In this document: piece by piece, positions 8,750 through 14,930 of the stretch
Numbering within the stretch: position 1 is the first letter of the stretch
How the letters are laid out: each line of letters begins with the position of its first letter
Assembly: GCA_003024985.2 (NCBI GenBank)
Contig: PXIH01S0014474.1
DNA: 14,930 nt
From: Euperipatoides rowelli
Taxonomy: Eukaryota > Onychophora > Udeonychophora > Euonychophora > Peripatopsidae
Direction: 5' to 3' (one strand)
Notes under the pieces: model-generated
What the model saw: only the letters and a program-made list of their open reading frames with translations
The model's database searches: none
Told to the model about the DNA's origin: nothing
Program-made: the position numbers and the translations under genes

Positions 8750-9470
8750 AGGAGTGGCCTCCAAATTTTCCCTCTCTTTATTAGTGGCATAATCATAAAT
8801 ATGGAAATAACAATCTGGGATGGCACTGGGATTAAGGGGATAAATGCCTGTTCCCTAAATCAATTTACAGCAGAACCAACTGAGGTGGCTTTGATCCAGG
8901 CATCACCAATTAGTTTCCTTGATTCACATCTATTGATTTTTTTTTATTCAGGTGGCTATTTTGCCAATTTTGTGCAATTTGCTTAAATTAGATTTTTAAT
9001 GGTCCATAGATACTGACACCCAGAGGATGTTAACCATGAGTGCAATGGCTAGGTAAATACACCAAAATAACATCATTTGTATCTGCAATGTTCAACAATT
9101 CAAAACAATTGGTATGACTGGCATGATCATCAAGAATCAAAATATTTTTTCCAGTTTATTTTCTTTTATCAAATTCTTCCTTGAACAATTTTATAAACAA
9201 TTCTTTGTTAATGTAAGCCGATTTTGGATTCATGTACACTTGGGGCCCTGGTGGTAAACCTATAGAAAATTATGGTTTCTGGTTCACACCCTTCAATATA
9301 ATAATAGGAGCCAAGGAATTTCCTTCAGCATTGCAGCATCCAACTAAGGCTGCTGTCTCAACTTTATCAGCACCGGTTATTAAAGGAAGTGCTTTGACTC
9401 CTTTTTGTGTTATAACTTCCCGGCTTTATTTATCAACTGAAGACCAGTTTTGCCCACATTCCAGATGTTC
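8750..9470 (-). pseudogene. DDE catalytic core of the Tigger-like transposase
   Basis: The minus strand reads ENIWNVGKTGLQL (family consensus N-x-D-E-T-G), VITQKGVKALPLITGADK, ETAALVGCCNAEGNSLAPII, LPPGPQVYMNPKSAYINKEL, NILILDDHASHTN, VILVYLPSHCTHG, HPLGVSIYGPLK and DAWIKATSVGSAVN. The first catalytic Asp is replaced by Gly (GGC, plus positions 9452-9454). The second, in LDDH, is kept (codon 9129-9131). The third, in the QPLDV-type motif, is Gly (GGT, 9018-9020). Two Asp-to-Gly changes and several stops make catalysis impossible. The match in order and spacing to the family is very clear. Confidence 0.9.
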
Positions 9471-9727
9471 TCAGGTTTTTCTAGCAAGTCATTCTTTGTC
9501 AACACATTCCTCGAAATATTGTTTAACTTCATCTCTTTATAACCCAGGGCTCTTTGAACTGATAAACTTTCACTTTGTCTAACAAAAAGTGTTGAATTCC
9601 TTCTTAAGAAGCTAATAAGCCAACTATAACCTGCTTCATTTTTTACTGTGTTAAATGGATGTTTAATTCCCAAGTGTTCAGCAAACTTGAAAGCCATTAT
9701 CCAAACTCCTTTTGTGCTATAAGGCAA
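9410..9727 (-). pseudogene. CENP-B-type HTH segment of the Tigger-like transposase
   Basis: The open minus-strand frame here gives GVWIMAFKFAEHLGIKHPF, AGYSWLISFLRRNSTLFVRQ and SLSVQRALGYKEM, ending in the first DDE motif NVGKTGLQL and a TAA. This is the second DNA-binding helix-turn-helix of CENP-B/Tigger/Jerky proteins, which binds the transposon ends. The listed first codon is TTG, not a true start. The sequence just before STKGVW ends in TTTGTTTTGCCTTATAG, a good splice acceptor. Family members usually carry about 35 more residues before this point, and these are absent here. Confidence 0.88.
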
Positions 9728-10388
9728 AACAAAGTTTAGTTAAGCAACATTCATTTTTACCTGTAACAAAATATTAAACCAAAATTAATATATGTTTTAA
9801 AGTTTTAATTTTATTCAATTTTAATTTTTTTCTATTTTTTTTTTTTCTATTTATTAATTTATTTATTTATTTACTAGAAGTGCATGCCCATTGCCCAAAT
9901 AGCACCGCAATTGAGAATGCACACTTGTGTGTGGCTCTGGATGTATATATAAACAATTTTTAAAAACAAAATGATTGACTAATAACTAAAACAAGGTAGC
10001 CTACATGCACATGCATGCATGTTGTTGCTCTGGATATATATAAACAATTTATGAAACAAAAAAATATATATATAAGGTATATGCAGGTGTGTATGTGTGT
10101 GGCTCTGATGTTTGCAATCAGTTTCTAAAAAGCAAAAGGTTTGACTAATAGCTCTAAATAGGTGTGTGCAGGCACACAAACATATAATAAATCATAACTA
10201 AATAAATTGCACCTTTTTAAAATTAATTTCAAAGCCTAAAACAATATAAATAATTTAATAATTTAGAGTTCAAGAAAAAACAAAAGCTCTAAATATCCCA
10301 CCTTATATTGATTTATTTATTTATTTATCTATTTAGCCTATTTATTAATTTTCATATTCATTTATTTATATATAGAAACAATCATTAC
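9717..10388 (-). other. Candidate intron or insertion within the transposase gene
   Basis: Between the two HTH segments lie about 670 bases without coding signal. On the minus strand the left limit fits a donor, GATG/GTAATG (intron from 10388), and the right limit an acceptor, TTGCCTTATAG/C (to 9717). The joined reading would be off by one base, so if it is an intron there has been an indel. The block holds (TTTA)n tracts near both ends (about 9850-9873 and 10311-10331) and a degenerate tandem repeat (9923-10180). An alternative is a later insertion between TTTA tracts, with loss of about 35 codons. Confidence 0.45.
9923..10180. repeat. Degenerate tandem repeat with GTGGCTCTGG units
   Basis: Three related units start at 9931 (GTGGCTCTGG), 10024 (GTTGCTCTGG) and 10099 (GTGGCTCTGA). 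Each goes on into a TATATAAACAATTT-like and then a TTGACTAATA-like stretch in two of the units. Unit spacing is 93 and 75 bases. The repeat also contains TATA and GTGT dinucleotide tracts. It is non-coding and sits in the gap of the transposase gene. Confidence 0.6.
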
Positions 10389-10570
10389 CATCAGGTCCCA
10401 TTCGATTATTTGAAGTATTGTTTTTAAGCAGTCTTCTTATTAATGTCCTAGCAGAAATGCCATAATATCTTTCAGCTTCTCTAAAACCAATTTCACCAGC
10501 TTTTATTCCTTTTAAAGCTTCAATATGTGTGTCTTTGTTCCATTGACCTCTTGGCCTGGCTTGCAACTTT
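10385..10570 (-). pseudogene. Psq-type N-terminal HTH of the Tigger-like transposase
   Basis: The minus strand gives ARPRGQWNKDTHIEALKGIK, AGEIGFREAERYYGISARTL and IRRLLKNN, then RMGPDG. This matches the Pipsqueak/CENP-B N-terminal HTH pattern of W, then a helix with A-x-x-x-I-x-x-G, then A-x-x-x-G-I-x-x-x-T-L-x-R-R. It is the first DNA-binding module of pogo/Tigger transposases. The enclosing open frame (10605-10366) begins with TTG, and the likely true start is the ATG at 10594-10592, out of frame by one base because of an A10 run at 10568-10577. Confidence 0.88.
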
Positions 10571-10890
10571 TTTTTTTGTGTAGTATGTTTGCATCTGAAA
10601 AACAATAAAAAAAATTGAGTTATAATTTGTTAAATTAAAAAAAAAAATGTGTGACCTCTCTCCCTAAACAACATCTCTCCCAAAACAAAGTGAGGCATGT
10701 CTTCCAATTTTATGGAAGAGATTGCCACAGTTCATTGCTGTCACGAGGTTGAACAAACATGGCCAACATTGACTAAAGGACTTTACTAGAACACATTTCA
10801 ATCACTTACAATAAATTGTTAAACAATCAAATGGTTTCGAAATTTTGTTACTATAGCAAACAAATGTAAATGAAGAATAGAGTCTCAGGC

Positions 10891-10902
10891 AAGATGGCGG
10901 AT
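10891..10902 (+). promoter_or_regulatory. YY1-like AAGATGGCGG motif at the LINE 5' end
   Basis: AAGATGGCGGAT covers the ORF1 start codon (ATG 10894-10896). The core AAGATGGCGG fits the known YY1-binding consensus and also gives a good Kozak context. In mammalian L1 a YY1 site about 10-20 bases from the 5' end sets the transcription start. The same use here is an inference. Confidence 0.55.
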
Positions 10903-11199
10903 GTAGCTGGACGCTTAGAGAAATACTTACAGGATTGCAATTTGAGTTTTGAAGAATTGGTGAAGAAGTTGATTAATTCTGAATAGGTGGAAAATATTGC
11001 AAATCAGGATTTAACAAATAGATTGCAGAAACTTATAAATTTGTTGAATTATTTGACAAAAAGAATGAAAAAGTTAGAAAAGAAGCAACGTTGTCTGTTT
11101 ACAGTATTCATGGAAAAGGACCTAGACAGAATAACCACTGGATATTTTTATTGAAATAGAGAAGGTAATACATTTAAAACATATTGAAGTTTATTACCC

Positions 11200-11267
11200 G
11201 GAAAATTTGAAGTATATTGGGATTGATTTCGATGGAAAATTTGAAATATATTGGGATTGATTATGAC
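11200..11267 (+). repeat. 34-bp tandem duplication inside ORF1
   Basis: The segment 11200-11233 is repeated at 11234-11267, with a single mismatch in the first 29 bases (GGAAAATTTGAAGTATATTG against GGAAAATTTGAAATATATTG, and so on). Since 34 is not a multiple of 3, it breaks the ORF1 frame: the first copy is in frame with the upstream VYYPENLKYIGID, the second with the downstream IDYDDERCAEH. Confidence 0.9.
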
Positions 11268-11975
11268 GATGAAAGATGTGCTGAGCACTTAAGGGCAAAT
11301 TTTATTAAAGTGAAACATGACTATTTGGTGTACATTAAGTGGGTTAAAAAAATGCAGGATTATTATGCAAGGATTCATTGGTTGCCTGAGGAAGTTGATA
11401 TGTGTAAGATAAAAGATTGTTGGTCAAATTACTTTTCTAGTGTAAATTTAAGCAAAGTTAGACAATTATTCTGCAATAAAATTTATGCCAATACAAGAGT
11501 AATGGAAGTGATGGGTCATTTAAAGAGTGATATAGTGGTAGAAACAATTTCACATTTATCCAAGGGGCAGTGGAACAGAGGGTTAAGCTGTGCTGCTTCG
11601 TATAAGGTGAAAGCCAAGCTAGTGACCAGGGTTCACAGCTTGCACTGTCCAGCCTCGTTTCAGAATTGTCTTTCTTTCGGGAAGATAAGAGAAATGAGGT
11701 GTCATTCATCTAGGCTGTTCTAATTTCCAAAGGTACGTTCGACTGTTACGATAGTAAGGAATGTTATGGATCATGTAGGAAAGGTCGCAACTGAACTATC
11801 AGGTGAATACTTGTTAGTCAAAATGTGATTTGTATATAGTGTTAATAGTTCCCCTTCGAAACAATTTTCCTTAGCCATCAGGTGGGTAGTGGTGGATAAG
11901 TAAAAAAAAATTCCTCATTTATTTGAAATTGATGGCTATAGTGGTTTAATGAGTATTAAGGGGTGAAAACCACTC

Positions 11976-12070
11976 TGTTTAAAATGTAAGAGAGTGGGCC
12001 ACATTAGGAGTGAATGCCCTTATCAATATTGCAGATTCTGTAAAACAGAGGCTATGAAAAATCATTCTTG
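11976..12070 (+). pseudogene. Zinc knuckle pair of ORF1, second LINE
   Basis: CLKCKRVGHIRSEC is a C-x2-C-x4-H-x4-C knuckle (first Cys codon 11976-11978, His 12000-12002, last Cys 12015-12017). It is followed by a second C-x2-C-x7-H-x-C arrangement in YCRFCKTEAMKNHSC. This type binds single-stranded nucleic acid and is common in the ORF1 of Tx1-like and R1/I-group LINEs. The open frame listed from 11994 begins at a GTG inside the first knuckle and is not a separate gene. Confidence 0.88.
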
Positions 12071-12230
12071 TGAAAAGTTTGAAACTAAGGAATTATATGC
12101 TAGTATTGTGCTGGGTAACCGACTTAATGTAAGTGAACATTTGGCTAAAAATTCTGAGGAGGGTGATGTTAATGCAGACTTAGATAATGAAATGGAGAAT
12201 GGTATTGAAAATGACAGTGATGCTTCTTAG

Positions 12231-12573
12231 ATGACAGCAAAAAAAAGAAATTCGATCAAGACTTACGTGAAAAGCTCTGGAACTACTGGGAGTAATAAAT
12301 CAGAGATGAATATTGATAGGATGAGTATTGGTGCAAAAAAGATAGTAGAGGAGGAAGGTAAAAAATGTGAAAGAAGAAAGTGAGATACTAACTATGTGAA
12401 ATCAAGATACAATGGATTTTTCTAATGTAAATGATAAAAAAGGAAGAGATGATTGTGGAGAAAACAGTGATTTGTATAATAAAGTGATAATTAAGGAGGT
12501 GTTTGATAAAAAAGGTAAGTTGGAAAAAGGGTATGATTTTAATTTTTATAGTGTTATCATCAGACTGTAATTT
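12231..12573 (+). other. ORF1/ORF2 junction of the second LINE
   Basis: After the ORF1 stop the same frame reads on for about 50 codons, Lys/Ser-rich (MTAKKRNSIKTYVKSSG), to a TGA near 12380. It may be a broken C terminus of ORF1. From there to the ORF2 start at 12574 I see only AT-rich DNA with multiple stops. The antisense open frame at 12388-12636 is Ile/Phe/His-rich noise. Confidence 0.5.
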
Positions 12574-13289
12574 ATGTTCAAAGTGTATAATTTTAAGTTG
12601 TTGGTAGTCAGTATAAGAGGGTTGAACTCTCAACATAAATTAGATAAACTTGTTAGAAAAATATTGAAATCTAAATGGCAAATGATTTGTTTATTGGAAA
12701 CGAAGTTGTAAAAAATAAGGTAATCGAATTGCGCTTTGGGGTACATTATTTCATTCACAGTTTTTAAATGGATTCTTCGGTTCTGGGTATTTCTGTGCTG
12801 ATTCATCATTGAGTAGGATGTTGTTTTAGTAATTTTGAATGTTTAAGTCCTAGAATGGCTAAAGTGGTGTTACATGTGGAGTCTACTAAATATAATTTAT
12901 TATGCATGCATTCTCCAATTGTTGTGAGTGAAAGGATCAATCATCTTAGGCTTATGGAATCACATTTGTCAAGGGATTTGGCTAACATAGTAATGGGTAA
13001 CCTAAATATCAATAATGTGTCTAAGGAGAGAGAATTTGAAGGTTTGATGCAAAGCTGGCAAATGGTGGAAGTTGCAAAATTTTCAAAGCTTGACTTCATG
13101 GCTACAAGGTATGTGTCAAATCAAGCTCCCAATAGATTAGATGGAACTTTTGTATCAATGTGGAAATTGTCTGTTATTAGGTTTTGGGTGTGTTATGTAA
13201 CTGAGTCGGATCATACGGGGATGCTACTGGACGTATCGGTCACTAATGGTGGCAGTGGACTAAAAATTTTAAAAGGCAGAAAAAATTAA
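12574..13289 (+). pseudogene. APE-like endonuclease domain of the second LINE
   Basis: The first segment, 12574-12711, gives VVSIRGLNSQHKLDKLVRKI and MICLLETKL. The metal-binding Glu of ETK is kept, but the usual Asn of LNIRGL reads as Ser (VSIRGL). The second segment, 12855-13289, gives LLCMHSP, INHLRLMESHL, IVMGNLNINN, LDFMATRYVSNQAPNRLDGT and VTESDHTGMLLD. The GDFN motif reads GNLN (Asp to Asn at 12999-13001), while SDH is intact at 13206-13214. Between the segments (12712-12854) the reading is broken by several stops. The domain is inactive as read. Confidence 0.88.
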
Positions 13290-13360
13290 TATATACAAAT
13301 GTCTAAAATGGATGTTGTGAATAAATATATTGAGAAGAATATACGAGGTGTTATTGAGAA

Positions 13361-13920
13361 ATGGTAAGGGTTGTCTCCAAAGATAAGTGGATTTTGTTAA
13401 AAAATATGGTGTTGGGGATTATTAGAGTTAATCAAATATATGGGCTTGAAACTACGGAACTAAAGATTATTCAGTTGGAAAAAGAGTTGGTGAAAGTAAA
13501 TAGTAATAATAACTATAGACCTGGAGAAATTATTAAGATTATGCAACAAATAAATGAAATTAGCATAATGCAAAAAGAGTCTATCAAAGGTAAACTGAAG
13601 CTTGGAAATCATGTGATTATATGCAATCAGAAAGATAAATTAATAAGGTGGTGCAAAAAAATATAAAACAATTAAACAGATTTAATCAAAGTGAAGGGAA
13701 AAATTTACAACCGCATTGATAAAATAATGAGTAATATTTCATGTTATTATCAGGAGATTGCACAAAAGGATAGTTTGTGTGATATAAAGGATAATTACTT
13801 TTTGAATGGTTTAAAAAAAAGGTTAAGAAGCTTAGGAAAGTGTGGAACTTAAATCATGAGAGTGAAGTGAATATGATATGTTTGGAAGAAAGTTTTAATC
13901 CACCCGAATTTGAAATTGAT
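13361..13920 (+). pseudogene. Linker between endonuclease and RT, second LINE
   Basis: An open frame of 101 codons (13361-13666) follows the endonuclease and is rich in Lys, Ile, Glu and Asn, with a coiled-coil-like stretch (LKIIQLEKELVKVNSN). LINE ORF2 proteins have such a helical linker before the RT. From 13667 to about 13920 the reading breaks up (fragments such as IYNRIDKIMSNISCYYQEIA remain). The ATG at 13361 is internal, so this is a fragment of ORF2 and not a gene. Confidence 0.7.
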
Positions 13921-13934
13921 ATTGAGTAATCAAA

Positions 13935-14760
13935 TGGTAATTTGTGTCCAGGGCCAGATGGATTCAAAGGCATTGGAGCAAGATATTTGGCTGAATTAAA
14001 AGAGTTTATCTCTAAAGAAAATGTTAATGAAGATGATATTGTGGTGTTAAATGAGGCTTTTATAGTGTCGTAATAAAAGGAAATAACCTAGATGGAGTAA
14101 TAAAAATTGGAATGATTAGACCTATAGCATTAATTAGTGAACATTTTAAGTTGATAGCAAGAGTGTTGTATAATAGGATAATTAAAATATTACAGAGAGT
14201 GCTACCTTGGGAGATTACCTATATAATGGGCAGAGGTATTAGTCAAACTTTATGGGTACATCAATTGGCTTTTAGTACGAAGATACAGAGGAAAAAGCAG
14301 AGAAACCTACTATTAAGGGTCGATTTAAGCAAAGCTTTTGATAATGTGCATATAGAATATCTGGTGGGACTATTGTATAAGTATTGTAGAGTGAACAAGA
14401 CGACTAGAGTATAGGATTATTATAAATAAAAGTTGCAAAGTATTGGTGCAGAACAAATTTGGTGTACCTGTTAGGATGATTAATCACATTTTACAGGGCT
14501 CACCATTGGGTTCAACTCTAATTGGCCTTTTCATAATTGAATTAGTACAAGTCATAAAAGGTCTTAAAAATAATAGAATGAATGGATCAAAGATTAAAAG
14601 TAACTGCTTATTGTGATAACATATCAATATTTTGCAATGGATCTATCTGGAGATGTGAATATGGCTTGAGAATTTTGAGGTCATTTTGTAGAGCATCAGG
14701 TGCAAAGATAAATACAGACAAGTCTTATGTAATTGATATAAGCACAAATAAAATTTAAAG
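13935..14760 (+). pseudogene. Reverse transcriptase domain of the second LINE
   Basis: The sequence shows CPGPDGFKGIGARYLAELKE from about 13945, then IRPIALISEHFKLIARVLYN in the frame 14112-14414. MGRGISQTLW and LLLRVDLSKAFDNVH follow, with the motif A Asp at 14322-14324. After a stop at 14412-14414 and a frame change come LQGSPLGSTLIGLFI (motif B) near 14493 and motif C as YCDN at 14609-14620, where the second catalytic Asp (consensus YADD) is Asn. LRSFCRASGAKINTDKS follows near 14680. The window ends in the next, connection region. Confidence 0.9.
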
Positions 14761-14930
14761 ATAATTTGGATTAAATGGTGTGCATGGTGATATTTTGGGT
14801 ATACACTCTGGATATGCAAAGTGCTAATAGGTAAAAATTTGGGGATAAGGTGGAAGTGATGAAAAAGGGGCTGAAATTGAAAAAAAAAATATTTATGCAG
14901 GTATTATATCCAGGGTTGCTTTGATAAATG

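Larger units (their letters stand above)
7915..10594 (-). pseudogene. Tigger/pogo-like transposase, broken
   Basis: Reading the minus strand from ATG 10594-10592, which directly follows a TTTTTCAG splice-acceptor-like sequence, the protein starts MQTYYTKKK. One extra A in an A10 run then throws the frame off, and the reading resumes as ARPRGQWNKD. The order is Psq-type HTH (about 10560-10390), a gap or intron, CENP-B-type HTH (9727-9500), the DDE core (9470-8980), a C-terminal part with IYPLNPSAIPDCYF (about 8850), a Ser/Thr repeat linker (8650-8400), TPSKHLHKIIPL (about 8300) and a zinc finger (8110-7915). The protein would have bound the element ends and cut and pasted them in the nucleus. 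Stops include TAA at KxTGKN, GxHPL and QKPxFS, each one C-to-T change away from a Gln codon. The first and third catalytic Asp read as Gly. Confidence 0.9.
7747..10710 (-). mobile_element. Degenerate Tigger-like (pogo family) DNA transposon
   Basis: A minus-strand transposase reading covers almost the whole interval, with the domain order of the Tigger/pogo branch of the Tc1/mariner superfamily. The limits are tentative. They are set by a short inverted pair, ATGCCTCATTTT at 7759-7770 and the reverse complement of ATGCCTCACTTT at 10687-10698 (11 of 12 match), each with a TA dinucleotide exactly 12 bases outside. The outer 12 bases on each side do not match each other, so the terminal inverted repeats are not proved. 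The roughly 2.96-kb size suits an autonomous element of this family. Stops and frameshifts throughout show that the copy is dead. Confidence 0.85.
10894..12230 (+). pseudogene. LINE ORF1 (nucleic-acid binding, zinc knuckles), broken
   Basis: From ATG 10894 the protein reads MADVAGRLEKYLQDCNLSF and meets TAG at 10984-10986. The same frame goes on as a Leu/Lys-rich coiled-coil candidate (NRLQKLINLLNYLTKRMKKL) to TGA 11152-11154. A 34-bp duplication at 11200-11267 shifts the frame, and the segment from ATG 11232 to 11723 (YIGIDYDDERCAEHL, IHWLPEEVDM) follows. A stretch after about 11728 (FPKVRSTVTIVRNVMDHV) looks coding. The C-terminal part from about 11904 carries IPHLFEIDGYSGLMSI, an in-frame TGA (11964-11966), and two zinc knuckles at 11976-12070, then an acidic tail ending in TAG 12228-12230. 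ORF1 proteins coat LINE RNA. Confidence 0.85.
10880..14930 (+). mobile_element. Degenerate LINE, second copy, continues beyond the window
   Basis: A second plus-strand non-LTR element with ORF1 (coiled coil, unknown middle region, zinc knuckles), then ORF2 with endonuclease, linker and reverse transcriptase. It is cut by the window edge shortly after the polymerase motif C. The 5' end is placed at about 10880 because ORF1 starts at 10894 on a YY1-like motif, which lies within the first few bases of several LINE families. The exact end is not proved and the 3' part is not visible, so no target-site duplication can be tested. Zinc-knuckle ORF1 plus APE/RT ORF2 fits the Tx1/L1 or a related clade. 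It is a different family from the first LINE. Confidence 0.92.
12574..14930 (+). pseudogene. LINE ORF2 (endonuclease + reverse transcriptase), broken and 3'-truncated by the window
   Basis: The frame opens at ATG 12574 with MFKVYNFKLLVVSIRGLNSQ and reaches TAA at 12709-12711. It resumes at 12855-13289 for the rest of the endonuclease, 13361-13666 for a Lys/Glu-rich linker, a poorly readable part (13670-13920), and then the reverse transcriptase from about 13940 to past 14750. The enzyme would nick DNA and prime reverse transcription on it. Landmarks are ICLLETKL (about 12690), GNLN (12996-13007), SDH (13206-13214), CPGPDG (about 13945), RPIALISEHFKL (about 14120), LLLRVDLSKAFD (14307-14342), LQGSPLGSTLIGL (about 14493) and YCDN (14609-14620). 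It runs to the edge after SGAKINTDKS. Confidence 0.92.

Noticed and set aside
8708-8986. 92-codon plus-strand open frame
   Set aside because: It is antisense to the C-terminal part of the transposase (IYPLNPSAIPDCYF and flanks).
9232-9582. 116-codon plus-strand open frame
   Set aside because: It is antisense to the clear transposase catalytic core on the minus strand, so it is a shadow frame.
9979-10179. 66-codon minus-strand open frame, Cys/His-rich start
   Set aside because: It lies across the GTGT/TATA tandem repeat, and its Cys/His pattern (CACTHL, HTHTHLH) follows from the dinucleotide repeats. No zinc finger spacing.
7714-10683. Direct repeat ATCTCTCCCAA at 7714-7724 and 10673-10683 as a target-site duplication of the Tigger element
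   Set aside because: Pogo/Tigger elements duplicate only TA, the second copy lies inside the proposed right end, and the motif is low in complexity.
11458-11709. 83-codon minus-strand open frame
   Set aside because: It is antisense to the ORF1 segment of the second LINE, which gives the better and continuous protein reading.
12388-12636. 82-codon minus-strand open frame
   Set aside because: It overlaps the start of ORF2 of the second LINE in antisense and is Ile/Phe/His-rich noise.
1-14930. tRNA, rRNA, CRISPR, operon, phage or defence system
   Set aside because: No cloverleaf, rRNA core, regularly spaced array, ribosome binding site series or host gene was found. The window is eukaryotic repeat DNA.

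Overview
The window is AT-rich (about 70% by eye), almost gene-free animal DNA. It has long A/T homopolymers, simple repeats, spliceosomal-looking splice sites and three decayed transposable elements. The element types (APE-type LINEs, and a pogo/Tigger transposase with a C-terminal zinc finger) indicate a metazoan, probably an invertebrate. I cannot name the species. I found no intact host gene, tRNA, rRNA, CRISPR array or bacterial-type operon.

Layout. (1) 1-2656: AT-rich intergenic DNA with a 18-bp-arm hairpin and a small tandem duplication, no credible gene. (2) 2669-6821: a plus-strand LINE copy, bounded by a 12-bp direct repeat (2657-2668 and 6822-6833) that looks like its target-site duplication. 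It holds a possible ORF1 remnant, an ORF2 with endonuclease, reverse transcriptase and a C-terminal CCHC motif, a 3' UTR, an AATAAA and an A15 tail. (3) 6834-7862: AT-rich spacer. (4) about 7.75-10.71 kb, minus strand: a dead Tigger-like (pogo, Tc1/mariner superfamily) DNA transposon. The transposase can be followed from an N-terminal Psq-type HTH through a CENP-B-type HTH and a DDE catalytic core to a Ser/Thr-rich linker and a C-terminal C/H zinc finger. The linker is encoded by an 18/54-bp minisatellite whose period keeps the reading frame. A non-coding block of about 670 bp, intron or insertion, splits the HTH region. (5) about 10.88-14.93 kb, plus strand: a second LINE of a different family. 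Its ORF1 starts on a YY1-like AAGATGGCGG motif and ends in zinc knuckles, and its ORF2 runs off the right edge of the window.

All three elements carry in-frame stops and frameshifts. The Tigger transposase has lost two of its three catalytic acidic residues. The second LINE has lost endonuclease residues and carries YCDN instead of YADD in its polymerase. When intact, each LINE would have coded for the endonuclease and reverse transcriptase of target-primed insertion, and the Tigger element for a cut-and-paste transposase. I see no undescribed multi-gene system. The most interesting structures are the in-phase hexapeptide minisatellite in the transposase with its inverted piece, and the target-site repeat that delimits the first LINE.
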